Shown here piece by piece: positions 1-8,306 of a DNA stretch of 64,000 nt. Under the pieces are notes generated by a model. It saw only the letters and a program-made list of their open reading frames with translations. It had not been told where the DNA came from and ran no database searches. The translations under genes were made by a program, and so were the position numbers. Within the stretch, counting starts at the first letter, position 1. The number at the start of each line of letters is the position of its first letter. The stretch covers positions 70,627 through 134,626 of the forward strand of contig CAJMOB010000007.1 in the NCBI GenBank assembly GCA_905214925.1. The letters run 5' to 3'. This DNA is from Scybalomonas sp905214925 (GTDB lineage: Bacteria; Bacillota; Clostridia; Lachnospirales; Lachnospiraceae).

Positions 1-241
1 CTACTTTCGTAATAATCAATATTAAACAGTCCTTATTTACAGGAATCGCTTCTATCATTAAAGGAATATCTTCAGCTTCAAATCCTAGTTCATAGGAAGC
101 CTGTTGCATCATATCACGGAAAAGTGCTTTTGCCTTTTCTGTGCCATAAGCGAGTTCGGCTAGTTGCAGATCGCGGTTTGCCAAGTCAGTCTCGTTTAAA
201 GTACAACGAATTTGGTTTTCGTTAATTCTTTCAAACTTCAT
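1..241 (-). CDS. mecA: Adaptor protein MecA, N-terminal part (runs off the window)
   Basis: The 80 codons visible start MKFERINENQIRCTLNETDL, the usual opening of clostridial MecA, and continue through a stretch containing LAYGTEKAKALFRDMMQQA. MecA is the adaptor that brings unfolded or specific regulatory proteins to the ClpC ATPase for degradation. Only the N-terminal substrate-binding part is here; the acidic linker and the ClpC-binding C-terminal domain lie beyond position 1. The ATG at 241-239 follows an AAGGAAGTGAG ribosome binding site. The gene is divergent from the RNA transcript at 422-651. Confidence 0.85.
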   Translation of the reverse strand, partial: MKFERINENQIRCTLNETDLANRDLQLAELAYGTEKAKALFRDMMQQASYELGFEAEDIPLMIEAIPVNKDCLILIITKV

Positions 242-386
242 ATTGCTCACTTCCTTTTCATTGTTATACTAAAGTGATAATAAGTTACACCACACCTAGT
301 ATATATTCAGTATATACGGTATTGATGAAACTGTAAAGCATTAAAACATAAACTTTCTATAAATTTACAAAAAATTAAAATAGATA

Positions 387-415
387 TTGAAAATAATGTA
401 AAAAAGTGGTATATT
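387..415 (+). promoter_or_regulatory. SigA-type promoter for the 422-651 transcript
   Basis: TTGAAA (387-392) and TATATT (410-415) are separated by exactly 17 bases, close to the housekeeping consensus. Transcription would begin near 422. No protein gene with a credible start follows; a terminator comes about 190 bases later. Confidence 0.65.
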
Positions 416-421
416 CTCTAT

Positions 422-651
422 AAGAGCTTCTAATTAAAAAAGGAAAGGGGTGAGGAAAAACGTATAAAAGGGGCTCGGGTTACAAGTAGGGTAGTAATCG
501 TGCGTTGTATATCACAAGACAATACGATTGAAAAAGCTATGAGAAACCAAAAGGCAGAGTAACTAATTAACCAAGTTTACAATAATAGATCTCAGAGGCA
601 AAAGAGTAGAACAGGATGTAAAAATGTGATCGATCCTGTTCTATTTTTTTT
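422..651 (+). ncRNA. Candidate structured non-coding RNA, about 230 nt
   Basis: This stretch lies between a good promoter and a strong intrinsic terminator and can fold. A closing helix pairs GCTTCT (425-430) with AGAGGC (594-599), and an internal hairpin spans 496-529 (AATCGT/ACGATT plus TTGT/ACAA). A short reading frame without ATG ends at 562; it has no convincing start codon, so an RNA product fits better. The class is not recognised. 6S RNA or another clostridial RNA of about 200 nt are possibilities; it is not tmRNA, RNase P RNA or SRP RNA by their conserved motifs. Confidence 0.4.
608..651 (+). terminator. Intrinsic terminator of the candidate RNA
   Basis: An 11-bp perfect stem (TAGAACAGGAT at 608-618 with ATCCTGTTCTA at 634-644) is followed by seven T residues. 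Confidence 0.85.
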
Positions 652-690
652 GCCAAGACAATGCTCCATAGGCTAGAACATTTATGTTCA

Positions 691-746
691 TATATGGCGA
701 CTGTCTGCGGACACAAGGAGTTCGCAAAACATGCTTCTCATCGTTA
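691..746 (+). repeat. Dispersed palindromic repeat, copy A
   Basis: This is one of about ten related intergenic elements. It reads GGCGACTGTCTG, then AAGGAGTTCGCAAAAC, then ATGCTTCTCATCGTTA; the AGGAG and CTTCT halves form an imperfect hairpin. It lies between the RNA terminator and the 3' end of cwlD. Confidence 0.6.
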
Positions 747-788
747 TGGGAAGACAATGGATTAGGTAACGAGTATTTTGTTTTTTGG

Positions 789-1493
789 TTAAGAAGAGTA
801 AGTATTTAAATATTTTAAAATTCCAAGATGAATGGCCCAAGCGATTTGGTTTTGGTATTCATCGGAATTTAGTTTGCTGGCTTCTTCAAAATTGCTCAAA
901 AACCCGCATTCAACAATGACCATAGGACAAGTAGCTCCTTTTAATAAATAGTAGCTGTCATTGGATTTATATGTTCGGTGATTGGTCGGATCTAGAGTCT
1001 CAATCAACTGAGCTTGCAATAATTTGGCAAGTTGTTCACTTTCTTTTGAATGAACATAATAAAAAACTTGAGCACCTTTTTGGGCTTCAGAAGGGAAACT
1101 ATTTTGATGAATACTAACAGCGATATCCGGTTGATATGTCTTAATCTGATTTCGTCGATTTCTCATATCGGCTTTCTTTTTGTTTGTATCACTTTCTTCA
1201 AAGAGAGCGGTATCCGTTTCCCTTGTCATAATCACTTTTACATCATTTTGCGTAAGAAGTTGTCGAAGCTTTAGAGCGATAGAGAGATTAATGTCCTTTT
1301 CAAGAGAACCGTCAATTCCCACTTTTCCAGGATCAAATCCTCCATGGCCAGCATCAATGACAACGGTATATTTGGCAGGAAGAGTAGAGGCCTTTAAAAA
1401 GAGAGAGGATATATGATAAATAGAGGGGATTAGGAGGAGTAGAAAAATGGCAGAAAAGAAAGTGAGCTTGTGAGTACGAATGTAGTTTTGCAT
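789..1493 (-). CDS. cwlD: N-acetylmuramoyl-L-alanine amidase, CwlD type
   Basis: An Amidase_3 zinc enzyme that removes peptide side chains from muramic acid. The CwlD members act in making the muramic-lactam of spore cortex, which is needed for germination. Residues 12-34 are a hydrophobic signal anchor and the catalytic domain follows from 41. Zinc ligands are H50 (in VVIDAGHGGFDPG), E65 (LEKDINL) and H129 (VSIHQNSF); E195 in VECGFLSN is the catalytic glutamate. The length of 234 aa matches the CwlD family. ATG 1493-1491 follows GGAGG. The function in cortex is inferred from the family; the amidase fold is certain. Confidence 0.88.
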   Translation of the reverse strand: MQNYIRTHKLTFFSAIFLLLLIPSIYHISSLFLKASTLPAKYTVVIDAGHGGFDPGKVGIDGSLEKDINLSIALKLRQLLTQNDVKVIMTRETDTALFEESDTNKKKADMRNRRNQIKTYQPDIAVSIHQNSFPSEAQKGAQVFYYVHSKESEQLAKLLQAQLIETLDPTNHRTYKSNDSYYLLKGATCPMVIVECGFLSNFEEASKLNSDEYQNQIAWAIHLGILKYLNTYSS

Positions 1494-1639
1494 AAATCCT
1501 CCATAAGAAATCGAATAAAAAATGTTTTAACTCATTATATGGTTGAATTCTAAAAATATTCTTGTGGAAAATAAAAAGATTCGCCTGTCACATTATTGTA
1601 TGATATAATAAAAGTTATGGTTGAAAAGAGGTAAGAAAT

Positions 1640-2701
1640 ATGAACACAAAAATCGTAAAATTAGAATCATTAGAACACAATGAAGAAAAATTAATGGAAG
1701 CAGCAAAAATATTGCAAGAAGGCGGACTTGTGGCATTTCCCACAGAAACTGTCTATGGTCTTGGAGCAGATGGTCTTAATAGTGAAGCAGCTGCTAAGAT
1801 TTATTCTGCAAAAGGACGTCCAAGTGATAATCCTTTAATTTTGCATATTGCAGATATGGATATGGTTTCTAAATTGGCAAAGAATATTAGCGAAGATGCC
1901 ATGAAAGTTATGAATGCCTTTTGGCCTGGACCACTTACCGTAATTTTAGATAAAACAGATATTGTTCCTTATGGGACAACAGGAGGGCTTGATACGGTTG
2001 CCATTCGTATGCCAAGTCACCCAGTAGCAAGAGAATTGATTCATATTGCCAATGCGGCAGTAGCGGCTCCAAGTGCGAATACATCAGGACGACCAAGCCC
2101 TACAACAGCACAACATGTCATACAGGATTTAGATGGTAAGATCGATATGATAGTGGATGGTGGAAAAGTTGGAATTGGAATTGAATCTACCATTGTGGAT
2201 ATGACAGGGGAAAATCCTATGATTTTACGTCCAGGATATATTACAAAGCCTATGTTAGAAGAAGTCGTAAAAAAAACAGTGAAAATTGATCCTGCTATTT
2301 TAACGAAGGAAGGGATGAATGGAGTACGACCAAAAGCTCCAGGAATGAAATATAAACATTATGCGCCAAAAGGGGATTTAACAATTGTTTCTGGGGATAA
2401 TATAGAAAAGGTAGTAGGAAAAATTCACGAACTTGTAGAAGAAAAACAAAAAGAAGGATACCGTGTAGGAATTATTGCTACCGATGAAACGGTTTCACAA
2501 TATGGGGAAGGAATTGTGAAATCCATTGGTTCAAGAAATGATGAGGTCAGCATATCCGTAGGACTCTATAGTGTGCTTCGTGAGTTTGATGATGAAGGTG
2601 TTGATTTTATTTATTCAGAAGCATTTGAACAAGATGATTTTGGACAAGCGATTATGAACCGACTATTAAAGGCAGCAGGGTATTCAATTATAAAAGTATG
2701 A
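1640..2701 (+). CDS. ywlC: L-threonylcarbamoyladenylate synthase (Sua5/YwlC)
   Basis: It makes threonylcarbamoyl-AMP from threonine, bicarbonate and ATP, the first step of the t6A37 modification of ANN-decoding tRNAs. Residues about 14-200 are the YrdC/Sua5 domain, with PTETVYGLGA at 34-43 and KGRPSDNPL near 58-66. The extra C-terminal Sua5 domain (about 230-350) marks the long form of 353 aa. The last codons overlap the next gene's first possible ATG, so the two are translated together. The ywlC-ywlE arrangement is also known from Bacillus. Confidence 0.93.
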   Translation: MNTKIVKLESLEHNEEKLMEAAKILQEGGLVAFPTETVYGLGADGLNSEAAAKIYSAKGRPSDNPLILHIADMDMVSKLAKNISEDAMKVMNAFWPGPLTVILDKTDIVPYGTTGGLDTVAIRMPSHPVARELIHIANAAVAAPSANTSGRPSPTTAQHVIQDLDGKIDMIVDGGKVGIGIESTIVDMTGENPMILRPGYITKPMLEEVVKKTVKIDPAILTKEGMNGVRPKAPGMKYKHYAPKGDLTIVSGDNIEKVVGKIHELVEEKQKEGYRVGIIATDETVSQYGEGIVKSIGSRNDEVSISVGLYSVLREFDDEGVDFIYSEAFEQDDFGQAIMNRLLKAAGYSIIKV

Positions 2702-2712
2702 GGAGTAATGCA

Positions 2713-3177
2713 ATGAGTAAGTATCATCAAATTCTTTTTCTGTCAACGACCAATACCTGTAGAGGATATATGGCAGAAGTGTTAATGAGGAAAGAGTTAT
2801 TGAAGCGTGGGATTAAAGATGTGGAAGTTTCTTCAAGAGGAACGATCGTTTTATTCTCAGAGCCAATTAATCCAAAAGCGGTGCTGGTCATGAAAAATAA
2901 TGCTCTCCCAGTAGAAGAAAATTACTTGACGAAGCCCCTTACAGAAGAAGATGTGAAAAAAAGTGATCTGATTTTAACTATGACAGAAGAGCAAAAAGAA
3001 AGTTTATTGCAAGAGTATGATTATACTGGTGATATTTATACTGTGAAAGAATTAGGAAGAGAAAAAGGAGAAGTTTTAGATCCCTATGGAAAGGATTTAA
3101 TTGACTATGAATACTGTTGTAGAGAGCTTGATCGTTTAATTGAAAAAATAGCAGATGCTATCTTTGAAGAGAAGTAG
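2713..3177 (+). CDS. Low-molecular-weight phosphatase-like protein (YwlE family) lacking the nucleophile Cys
   Basis: The whole fold of LMW protein phosphatases (YwlE arginine phosphatase group) is present, including the general-acid loop DPYG. The P-loop, however, reads L-S-T-T-N-T-C-R-G where the family has V-C-x-G-N-T-C-R-S. The nucleophile position is Ser11, the loop glycine is Thr13, and only the second Cys16 and Arg17 remain. By family knowledge this should abolish normal phosphoenzyme chemistry, so it may be a pseudophosphatase or have changed activity. The start at 2713 is preferred because AGGAG at 2701-2705 is 7 bases upstream; an in-frame ATG at 2698 overlaps the ywlC stop. Confidence 0.8.
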   Translation: MSKYHQILFLSTTNTCRGYMAEVLMRKELLKRGIKDVEVSSRGTIVLFSEPINPKAVLVMKNNALPVEENYLTKPLTEEDVKKSDLILTMTEEQKESLLQEYDYTGDIYTVKELGREKGEVLDPYGKDLIDYEYCCRELDRLIEKIADAIFEEK

Positions 3178-3527
3178 CTGGCCTATAAGATTTAGGAGAA
3201 AAATCATATTGGGGATTTGGATTCTCACTTTGGTATATTTTCATAAATATAATGTAAATTAAAAACACCCTTTTAATAGGAAGAAACTCATTCAAAAAAT
3301 TAAAATATATACAAAAATTCTGTAGAAGACAGTTTTGTAAAAAATAGATAAATACTTTTTAAATAGGTAAAAATACATTTTGATTCGTGATTATATAGAA
3401 TGTGATGGGGATTTTTGGGGAATAGCCTATAGAAATATAATAGAATTTTGGGGGCAATCAGAATAGAAATATAAAAATCAGTGATTGGTAAATAATTATA
3501 TAAATTATCACTCAAAAATTGGGATAG
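3178..3527. other. AT-rich intergenic stretch, no gene seen
   Basis: Very AT-rich DNA between the phosphatase-like gene and the ATPase promoter. The longest open frame, on the minus strand (3300-3515), has no ribosome binding site and low-complexity Phe/Ile/Tyr composition, so I treat it as non-coding. Confidence 0.5.
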
Positions 3528-3556
3528 TAGACAAAGTTGTGAAAAATATGTATAAT
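3528..3556 (+). promoter_or_regulatory. Probable promoter of the V/A-ATPase operon
   Basis: TAGACA (3528-3533), a 17-base spacer and TATAAT (3551-3556). The predicted leader to the first ATPase ATG is about 270 nt, long enough for regulation, and contains repeat copy B. Confidence 0.55.
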
Positions 3557-3750
3557 GGTTTATAAATGTACAATATAACTGTGCATAATGTAAGATACAA
3601 AGCTGGTTCTGTGTATGATTCTTTGTGAAAGAGAGATACTAGAAAGGAGCTAGAAGAACAATTTTGGTTCTGTGAGAAATGATTCTATTCATATCATGAA
3701 ACAATGAGGAACATATGATTTGCATAGAAGGCAATCTACCACCATCCATG

Positions 3751-3804
3751 ATGTTGATGCCGACTATGAATATGGGAAACTTGTAAAACGTGTTTTTCAT
3801 CGTT
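3751..3804 (+). repeat. Dispersed palindromic repeat, copy B
   Basis: It reads GCCGACTATGAATATGGG, AAACTTGTAAAACG, TGTTTTTCATCGTT, matching copy E closely and the family core. It sits in the leader of the ATPase operon, ending 28 bases before the atpH start codon. Confidence 0.55.
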
Positions 3805-3832
3805 GATATGAAGAAGAAAGGAGGGTGAAAGT

Positions 3833-4141
3833 ATGGTGAAGGAAACAATCGAAGCGATAAAAGAATCAGAGGCAAAAGCAGAACAAATCATAAGAGAGGC
3901 TTCTGACCAAGGAAAAACTTTTATCGAACAGGCGAATGAGCAAGCCAAATCCCGCGTGGAGAAAGCTAAGAATACAATTCGTCAAAAAGAGATGCAAGCA
4001 GAAGAGGCGAGAGAAAAAGATGGAACAGTCTATCTAGAAAGTGCCTTAAAAGAGGCAGAACAAGAGGTGATGTCTCTAAAAAATATGGCGGAACAAAAAG
4101 CACAAGAGGCCATTGATTTGATTGTATCACAACTCGTTTAA
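3833..4141 (+). CDS. V/A-type ATPase subunit H (G-like peripheral stalk)
   Basis: A 102-aa, almost entirely helical and highly charged protein rich in Ala, Glu, Lys and Gln, the typical long coiled coil of the peripheral-stalk subunit (AhaH/NtpF, G-like). It pairs with subunit E to hold the catalytic head against rotation. The start follows AAAGGAGGGTGAAAGT. It is first in the H-I-K-E-C-F-A-B-D operon; the family identity rests on position and coiled-coil character because sequence conservation is low. Confidence 0.8.
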   Translation: MVKETIEAIKESEAKAEQIIREASDQGKTFIEQANEQAKSRVEKAKNTIRQKEMQAEEAREKDGTVYLESALKEAEQEVMSLKNMAEQKAQEAIDLIVSQLV

Positions 4142-4182
4142 TAAAAAACGAGTGGTAGAAATTTAAAAGAGTAAGGAGGGAT

Positions 4183-6201
4183 ATGAAAATGGCAGTATTG
4201 CAAATGCAGAAAATCAATATCTGTGGGCTGAAAAAAGATCGAAAATCTATTTTAGAGATTTTGCAATCTTCAGGTGTTATGGAAGTGACTAAGACTGCTG
4301 AAGAGGATAGCATTTTTCAGAAGATGGATACCATGTCTTATCGGCAGATGTTTGAGAAAAATGCATTGCTAGCCGATCAGGCATTGGAAATACTGCAAAA
4401 CTATGCTCCAGAGAAGAAGTCTTTATTGGCTGGCTTAGAAGGGAAGGCTCTAGAGGAAGCGACCCATTTTAAGCGGATGGAAAAAGAATGTGAAACGATT
4501 CTAAAATCCGTCAAACAGATTCTCAGCTATGAAAAGAAAATAGCGGAGAGCAAGGCTGGCATTTTAAAGGTGGAATCTCAAATTGAAGGGCTAACTCCTT
4601 GGTTAAACCTTGATATTCCAATGAAGTTTTCAGGCACAAGAAAAAGTGCTGTTCTCATTGGAACGATGACAGGAACCGTAACAATAGAGCAAATCTATGA
4701 AGCGGTAGCCGAGAAAGAACCTTCCTTGGAGGCATTTGATGTGACAATACTTGGAACTGATAAAGATCAGACTTGTATTGTAGCGGTATGCTTGAAAAAA
4801 GACGCAACAAAGTTAGAAGATGCGTTAAGAGCGGTTGGTTTTGCAAGACCATCACAGGCGGTTGCTGAAATTCCTGTACAACAGGTAGAAGAGTGGAAAA
4901 ATCAGATTCAAAGCTTACAAGCAGAAGTTAAGAGTCTAGAAGAACAGATACGTGCTTATAAAGATCAGAGAAAAGATTTTGAGATGCTATCCGATTATTA
5001 TCGAATACGAGCACAAAAGTATCAAGTGTTAGGAGACTTATTACAGTCTAAAAAGACCTTCCTTGTTACAGGCTATGTGCCACAAAAAGATGTAGCACAG
5101 CTAGAAGAAAAATTAGTAAGTCGTTATGATTTAGCATTTGAACAGGAAGAAATAGCGGAGGAGGAACAACCACCAGTTCTTCTAAAAAACAACGCAGTTG
5201 CGGAGTCAGCAGAGGGTGTAACAGCGTCCTTTGGTCTTCCTGCAAAAGGAGAGATGGATCCAACTTCTGTCATGTCACTTTGTTACATTTTCTTATTTGG
5301 TCTGATGTTATCAGACGCAGCTTATGGTCTTATTGTATCATTGGCATGTTTTTTTGTATTAAAGAAGTACAAAAGAATGGACTCAGGGCTTAGAAAATCC
5401 ATTAAGTTGTTTATGTATTGTGGAATATCAACACTCTTTTGGGGCGTGATGTTTGGTGGATATTTTGGAGATGCTATCGATATTATCAGTGGAACGTTCT
5501 TCAATCATAAAGTATCCATACCAGCTCTTTGGTTTATACCATTAAACGATCCAATGAAGTTGCTGATCTATTCCATGCTCTTTGGTACAATCCACTTATA
5601 TCTTGGATTGGCCATGAAAGGTTATATGCTTGTAAAGGATAAGAAATATTTAGATTTCTTTTGCGATGTCATTCTCTGGTATTTGCTTTTAACAGGCTTA
5701 ATCTTTATTTTACTTCCGACGGAATTATTCAGTTCCATTTCACAGATGACATTCAATTTCCCACCAATTGTTGGCACATTGGCAAAAGCAAGTGCTATTA
5801 TAGGTGCTGTGGGAATTTTATTGATGTCAGGAAGAAGTAGTAAAAATCCAGCACTCCGTATTGCACTTGGTGCTTATGATTTATATAACATTACGGGCTG
5901 GGTATCTGATGTATTATCCTATTCAAGACTTTTAGCATTAGGTCTTGCTACCGGTGTTATCGCATCAGTAGTCAACCAGATGGGAAGCATGATAGGAAAT
6001 AATATTTTAGGTATTATTGTATTTATTATTGTATTTATTGGAGGACATATTTTTAACCTTGGTATTAACTTATTAGGTGCCTATGTCCACACTTGCCGTC
6101 TCCAATATGTGGAGTTTTTTGGTAAATTTTATGAAGGCGGTGGAAAAATGTTTGAACCATTCCGTCGTGATACAAAGTATGTAGAGTTTAAGGAGGATTA
6201 G
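4183..6201 (+). CDS. ntpI: V/A-type ATPase subunit I (membrane a subunit)
   Basis: The 672-aa stator subunit carries the two ion half-channels. The N-terminal half (to about 340) is a soluble, partly coiled-coil domain that binds the peripheral stalks. The C-terminal half contains about eight membrane segments starting at FLFGLMLSDAAYGLIV, and includes the conserved SYSRLLALGLATGVIA segment whose Arg faces the rotor ring. RBS AAGGAGG precedes the ATG. Five bases separate it from the next gene. Confidence 0.93.
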   Translation: MKMAVLQMQKINICGLKKDRKSILEILQSSGVMEVTKTAEEDSIFQKMDTMSYRQMFEKNALLADQALEILQNYAPEKKSLLAGLEGKALEEATHFKRMEKECETILKSVKQILSYEKKIAESKAGILKVESQIEGLTPWLNLDIPMKFSGTRKSAVLIGTMTGTVTIEQIYEAVAEKEPSLEAFDVTILGTDKDQTCIVAVCLKKDATKLEDALRAVGFARPSQAVAEIPVQQVEEWKNQIQSLQAEVKSLEEQIRAYKDQRKDFEMLSDYYRIRAQKYQVLGDLLQSKKTFLVTGYVPQKDVAQLEEKLVSRYDLAFEQEEIAEEEQPPVLLKNNAVAESAEGVTASFGLPAKGEMDPTSVMSLCYIFLFGLMLSDAAYGLIVSLACFFVLKKYKRMDSGLRKSIKLFMYCGISTLFWGVMFGGYFGDAIDIISGTFFNHKVSIPALWFIPLNDPMKLLIYSMLFGTIHLYLGLAMKGYMLVKDKKYLDFFCDVILWYLLLTGLIFILLPTELFSSISQMTFNFPPIVGTLAKASAIIGAVGILLMSGRSSKNPALRIALGAYDLYNITGWVSDVLSYSRLLALGLATGVIASVVNQMGSMIGNNILGIIVFIIVFIGGHIFNLGINLLGAYVHTCRLQYVEFFGKFYEGGGKMFEPFRRDTKYVEFKED

Positions 6202-6205
6202 AATT

Positions 6206-6667
6206 ATGGGTATTTTCTTTGCATTATTAGGAGCTGCATTAGCAGTTATTTTATCAGGTATGGGATCTGCTTACGGAGTAGGTGTTGCTGGTCAGGCAGC
6301 AGCAGGCGTTGTAACAGAAGATCCAAGTAAATTCGCGAAAGTATTAATCTTACAGTTATTGCCAGGTACACAGGGTATCTACGGTTTATTAGTAGCATTT
6401 ATCGCTCTTTCTAAAATGGGACTTTTAGGCGGTGGTGTTCAGAACATGGACGTTGCAACAGGTCTTTTATACTTAGCAGCTTGTTTACCAATCGCTATTG
6501 TTGGTCTTGTATCCGCTCGTTATCAGGGAAGAACTTCTGTTGCATCTATCGGAATCGTAGCAAAGAAACCAGAACAGTTCGGTAAAGCGATGTTATTCCC
6601 TGCCATGGTAGAAACTTATGCTATCTTAGCATTATTAGTATCTATCTTAGCAGTAAGTGCTTTATAA
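6206..6667 (+). CDS. ntpK: V-type ATPase subunit K (rotor ring), sodium-type
   Basis: A 153-aa proteolipid with four membrane helices, i.e. two fused hairpins as in Enterococcus hirae NtpK. Only the second hairpin has the ion-carrying glutamate (E136 in VETYAI). The first has Q56 in LPGTQGIYG. L52, T55, Q56, Q107 and E136 correspond to the published sodium ligands of NtpK, so the ring probably carries Na+ rather than H+. That assignment is inference from residue matching. The gene's codon choice is strongly biased, as expected for a highly made protein. Confidence 0.94.
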   Translation: MGIFFALLGAALAVILSGMGSAYGVGVAGQAAAGVVTEDPSKFAKVLILQLLPGTQGIYGLLVAFIALSKMGLLGGGVQNMDVATGLLYLAACLPIAIVGLVSARYQGRTSVASIGIVAKKPEQFGKAMLFPAMVETYAILALLVSILAVSAL

Positions 6668-6710
6668 TTATTGGTAGTGAGCTTAAAAACAATTGGTAAG
6701 GAGAGAAATT

Positions 6711-7304
6711 ATGGCTGGATTAGAGAAAATCATGAGTCAAATCCTAGAAGAAGCCAATGGTGAAGCCAGCGAAATCGTAAACAAAGCACAGGAAGAAGCA
6801 AATGCTATTTTAGCAAAAGCGGATGCGGAATGTAAAAAGATGGAGGATGAGAGTGTAGAAAAAGAAAAGGCAAGACAACTTGCTCATGAAGAACGCTTAA
6901 AATCCTCTGCTCAGCTCAAAAAACGTCAGGCAGTCTTGCTTGCAAAACAGCAAATCATTTCTGATATGTTAGAGCGTGCTTATGAAGCATTATTACAACA
7001 AGATACAGAATCTTATTTTGTGCTCATAAAAAAAATGCTGGAAAAATTCACATTGGCAAAAGCAGGACAGATTTATTTTTCTGATAGAGATTTAAAAAGA
7101 ATGCCATCTGGATTTGAGGCGGAAATTGAAAAAATCGCCTCTGAAAAAGATGGAAGCTTAACTCTTGTAAAAGAGGCAAAAGCAATCGATGGAGGATTTA
7201 TCCTCGTCTATGGTGGTATTGAAGAAAATTGTTCTTTTAAAGCGTTATTGAACGAGAAAAAAGAGGAACTTGCAGATAAGGTACAACGTTTATTATTTGC
7301 ATAA
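6711..7304 (+). CDS. ntpE: V/A-type ATPase subunit E (peripheral stalk)
   Basis: A 197-aa subunit with an N-terminal Ala/Glu/Lys-rich coiled coil (about 1-90) and a C-terminal globular domain that binds the top of subunit B. I chose ATG 6711 (MAGLEKIMSQIL) because AAGGAGAG lies just upstream; an in-frame TTG at 6693 would place the ribosome binding site inside the coding region. It forms the stalk heterodimer with the product of 3833-4141. Confidence 0.9.
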   Translation: MAGLEKIMSQILEEANGEASEIVNKAQEEANAILAKADAECKKMEDESVEKEKARQLAHEERLKSSAQLKKRQAVLLAKQQIISDMLERAYEALLQQDTESYFVLIKKMLEKFTLAKAGQIYFSDRDLKRMPSGFEAEIEKIASEKDGSLTLVKEAKAIDGGFILVYGGIEENCSFKALLNEKKEELADKVQRLLFA

Positions 7305-7331
7305 TGTGTAACCAAGAAGGAGGTTTTAAAC

Positions 7332-8306
7332 ATGTCTTATGTGGATTATACCTATGCGGTTGCACGTATCCGTGCGATGGAGATGACCCTTTTTTCATCT
7401 GCGACAATAGAACAACTGATGGCAATGAAAACCTATGAAAATTGTTTACAGTTTCTTATGGAACGTGGATGGGGAGATAATGATACTCCAATGAATGCTG
7501 AAGCAATTCTCGCGAAAGAAAATGAGAAAACTTGGAAGACAATAAGAGAGCTTCTAAAAGATGATCAACAAGTGTTAGAAGTATTTACTTATCAAAAATT
7601 ATTCCATAATCTAAAGTCCGCGATTAAAGAGAGTATCACATCAGATAGTCACGGCAACATTTATTTTGATGATTGTGCCATCAATGGAAAAGAGATGGCA
7701 CGAATTGTAAGAGAACGAGAATTTGAAGCTCTTCCAGAATTTATGAGGGAAGTGGCGAAAGAAGCTTATGAGACATTTCTCCATACAAGAGATGGACAGT
7801 TATGCGATATTATTGTGGATCAGGCTACGTTAAAGGCAATTTATGAAGCTGGAAAGCATGCAAGTGATCCGATTATTAAGGACTATGCAGAATCTACGGT
7901 AGCAGTGGCCAACATTAAAATTGCAGTTCGATCTCAAAAAACCGCAAAATCACTTGAATTTATGAAACGGGCGATGGCACCATGTGATAGTTTATCCATC
8001 GACCGCTTGATGATGACTGCTCTTTCTGGAGTCGATGCTATTTGTGAATATTTAGCGGGAACTTCTTATGCAGAAGGTGCAGAGGCATTAAAAGAGTCAC
8101 CATCAGCTTTTGAACGCTGGTGTGATAATCAGTTAATGGAAACAATTAAGCCACAAAAATACAATCCATTTTCTGTTGGACCGTTAGTGGCTTACGTATT
8201 AGCAAGACAAAATGAAATAAAGACTGTTAGAATTATTTTAACAGGAAAATTAAATGATTTGCCAGAAGAGCAAATCCGAGAAAGGATAAGGGAAATGTAT
8301 GTATAA
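7332..8306 (+). CDS. ntpC: V/A-type ATPase subunit C (rotor collar)
   Basis: A 324-aa member of the V-ATPase C/AC39/d family, the funnel that joins the central shaft to the K ring. The start MSYVDYTYAVARIRAMEMTL and the helical FKxxYxxLWRxx-like repeats around the interior are typical of bacterial NtpC. GGAGG lies 7-8 bases before the ATG. Its 3' end overlaps subunit F by 8 bases, so the two are translationally coupled. Confidence 0.92.
   Translation: MSYVDYTYAVARIRAMEMTLFSSATIEQLMAMKTYENCLQFLMERGWGDNDTPMNAEAILAKENEKTWKTIRELLKDDQQVLEVFTYQKLFHNLKSAIKESITSDSHGNIYFDDCAINGKEMARIVREREFEALPEFMREVAKEAYETFLHTRDGQLCDIIVDQATLKAIYEAGKHASDPIIKDYAESTVAVANIKIAVRSQKTAKSLEFMKRAMAPCDSLSIDRLMMTALSGVDAICEYLAGTSYAEGAEALKESPSAFERWCDNQLMETIKPQKYNPFSVGPLVAYVLARQNEIKTVRIILTGKLNDLPEEQIRERIREMYV

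Noticed and set aside
422..562. Short reading frame ending at 562 with about 35 plausible codons
   Set aside because: No ATG, and the possible GTG or TTG starts lack a properly spaced ribosome binding site. The folding potential and immediate terminator favour an RNA.
3300..3515. Minus-strand frame of 71 residues before the ATPase operon
   Set aside because: Low-complexity Ile/Phe/Tyr/Leu composition explained by AT-rich DNA; no ribosome binding site.
4655..4855. Minus-strand frame within the ATPase subunit I gene
   Set aside because: Antisense to an intact, well-recognised gene with no start signal.
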